Positions 63,948 through 64,000 of a DNA stretch of 64,000 nt are shown one piece after another; the stretch's first letter is position 1; the number at the start of each line of letters is the position of its first letter. Source of the stretch: Bacteroidetes bacterium UBA3022 (GTDB lineage Bacteria > Bacteroidota > Bacteroidia > Chitinophagales > BACL12); assembly GCA_002346225.1 (NCBI GenBank), contig DDYY01000056.1:1-64000 (forward strand), written 5' to 3'. The translations under genes were made by a program, and so were the position numbers. Under the pieces are notes generated by a model, which was not told the origin of the DNA, did no database searches, and worked only from the letters and a program-made list of their open reading frames with translations.

Positions 63948-64000
63948 ATGAAAAGGTATATGAAAATAAAAAATGTAATATTAGCAGCATTCCTTCTGAT
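63948..64000 (+). CDS. Partial gene at right edge, possible M16 partner
   Basis: An ATG at 63948 opens a frame (KRYMKIKNVILAAFLL) that continues past the window. It looks like a signal peptide. Its place 25 bp after the M16 peptidase suggests the second subunit, but this cannot be confirmed here. Confidence 0.5.
   Translation, partial: MKRYMKIKNVILAAFLL

Noticed and set aside
1..64000. CRISPR arrays, insertion sequences, prophage or integrative elements
   Set aside because: No repeat-spacer pattern, transposase, integrase or long terminal inverted repeats were seen; gene content is chromosomal core and envelope functions.

Overview
The window is a gene-dense chromosomal segment of a member of the Bacteroidota, probably from the Chitinophagia/Saprospiria/Sphingobacteriia side of the phylum; the species cannot be named from sequence alone. 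The evidence is consistent: secreted proteins end in type IX secretion (T9SS) sorting domains, there is a PorX-type response regulator, an LpxC-FabZ fusion, TonB receptors with a carboxypeptidase-like N-terminal domain, a Bacteroidota-type LptE and SecG, and repeated TAnnTTTG promoter elements instead of TATAAT. No rRNA, tRNA, CRISPR array, insertion sequence or prophage was recognised.

Layout. 1-5.3 kb: an unassigned left edge, a FIST sensor gene (with an apparent 5' frameshift) overlapping a histidine kinase, rmuC, a GSCFA-domain gene and a degenerate low-molecular-weight phosphatase/ArsC-like gene. 5.4-17.7 kb: two divergent outer-membrane modules, each a large TonB-dependent receptor with one or two secreted beta-helix-like proteins that are paralogous to each other, separated by a 738-bp AT-rich region. 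17.8-24.1 kb: ppx and ppk1 (polyphosphate), a lipoprotein, a PurM-like protein and ornithine aminotransferase. 24.1-29.1 kb: a tightly overlapping operon HD phosphohydrolase-lpxD-lpxC/fabZ-lpxA-ABC ATPase. 29.2-34.2 kb: porX, tsaE, alanine dehydrogenase, CapA-like and DUF4294 genes. 34.2-38.7 kb: operon miaB-sigma54 activator-lptE-TPR protein-secG. 38.8-44.7 kb: membrane glycosyltransferase, long signal peptidase I, two small Cys-rich lipoproteins, rlmH, rhomboid protease, threonine aldolase. 44.8-51.5 kb: a YceI/beta-barrel/YceI cluster, then lipoprotein-VTC-DUF4956-DUF2490, a small conserved protein and a degenerate HemF-like protein. 51.5-56.3 kb: LuxE-like acyl-protein synthetase, pgi, BadF/GlcNAc-kinase-like protein and a CNNM/CorC transporter. 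56.5-64 kb: a T9SS-exported M43 metalloprotease, MmcQ/YjbR, RluA-type pseudouridine synthase, a beta-barrel protein, isoaspartyl peptidase, a methyltransferase and M16 peptidase(s).

How the genes work together. Much of the window concerns the cell envelope: lipid A synthesis, LPS transport, Sec and T9SS export, and surface uptake. PorX regulates T9SS in other Bacteroidota, and three proteins here (10342-12780, 15806-17698, 56544-58652) are probable T9SS cargo. Polyphosphate appears twice, as ppk1/ppx and as a VTC-domain polymerase with DUF4956.

The best candidates for something little described are the TonB receptor/beta-helix modules with their conserved acidic motifs, three catalytically degraded homologues or variants (ArsC-like without its P-loop Arg, HemF-like without its active-site blocks, sigma54 activator with GSFTNA in place of GAFTGA), a set of promoters placed 4-10 nt before start codons that imply leaderless mRNAs, start codons abutting terminators, and a probable AUU start.
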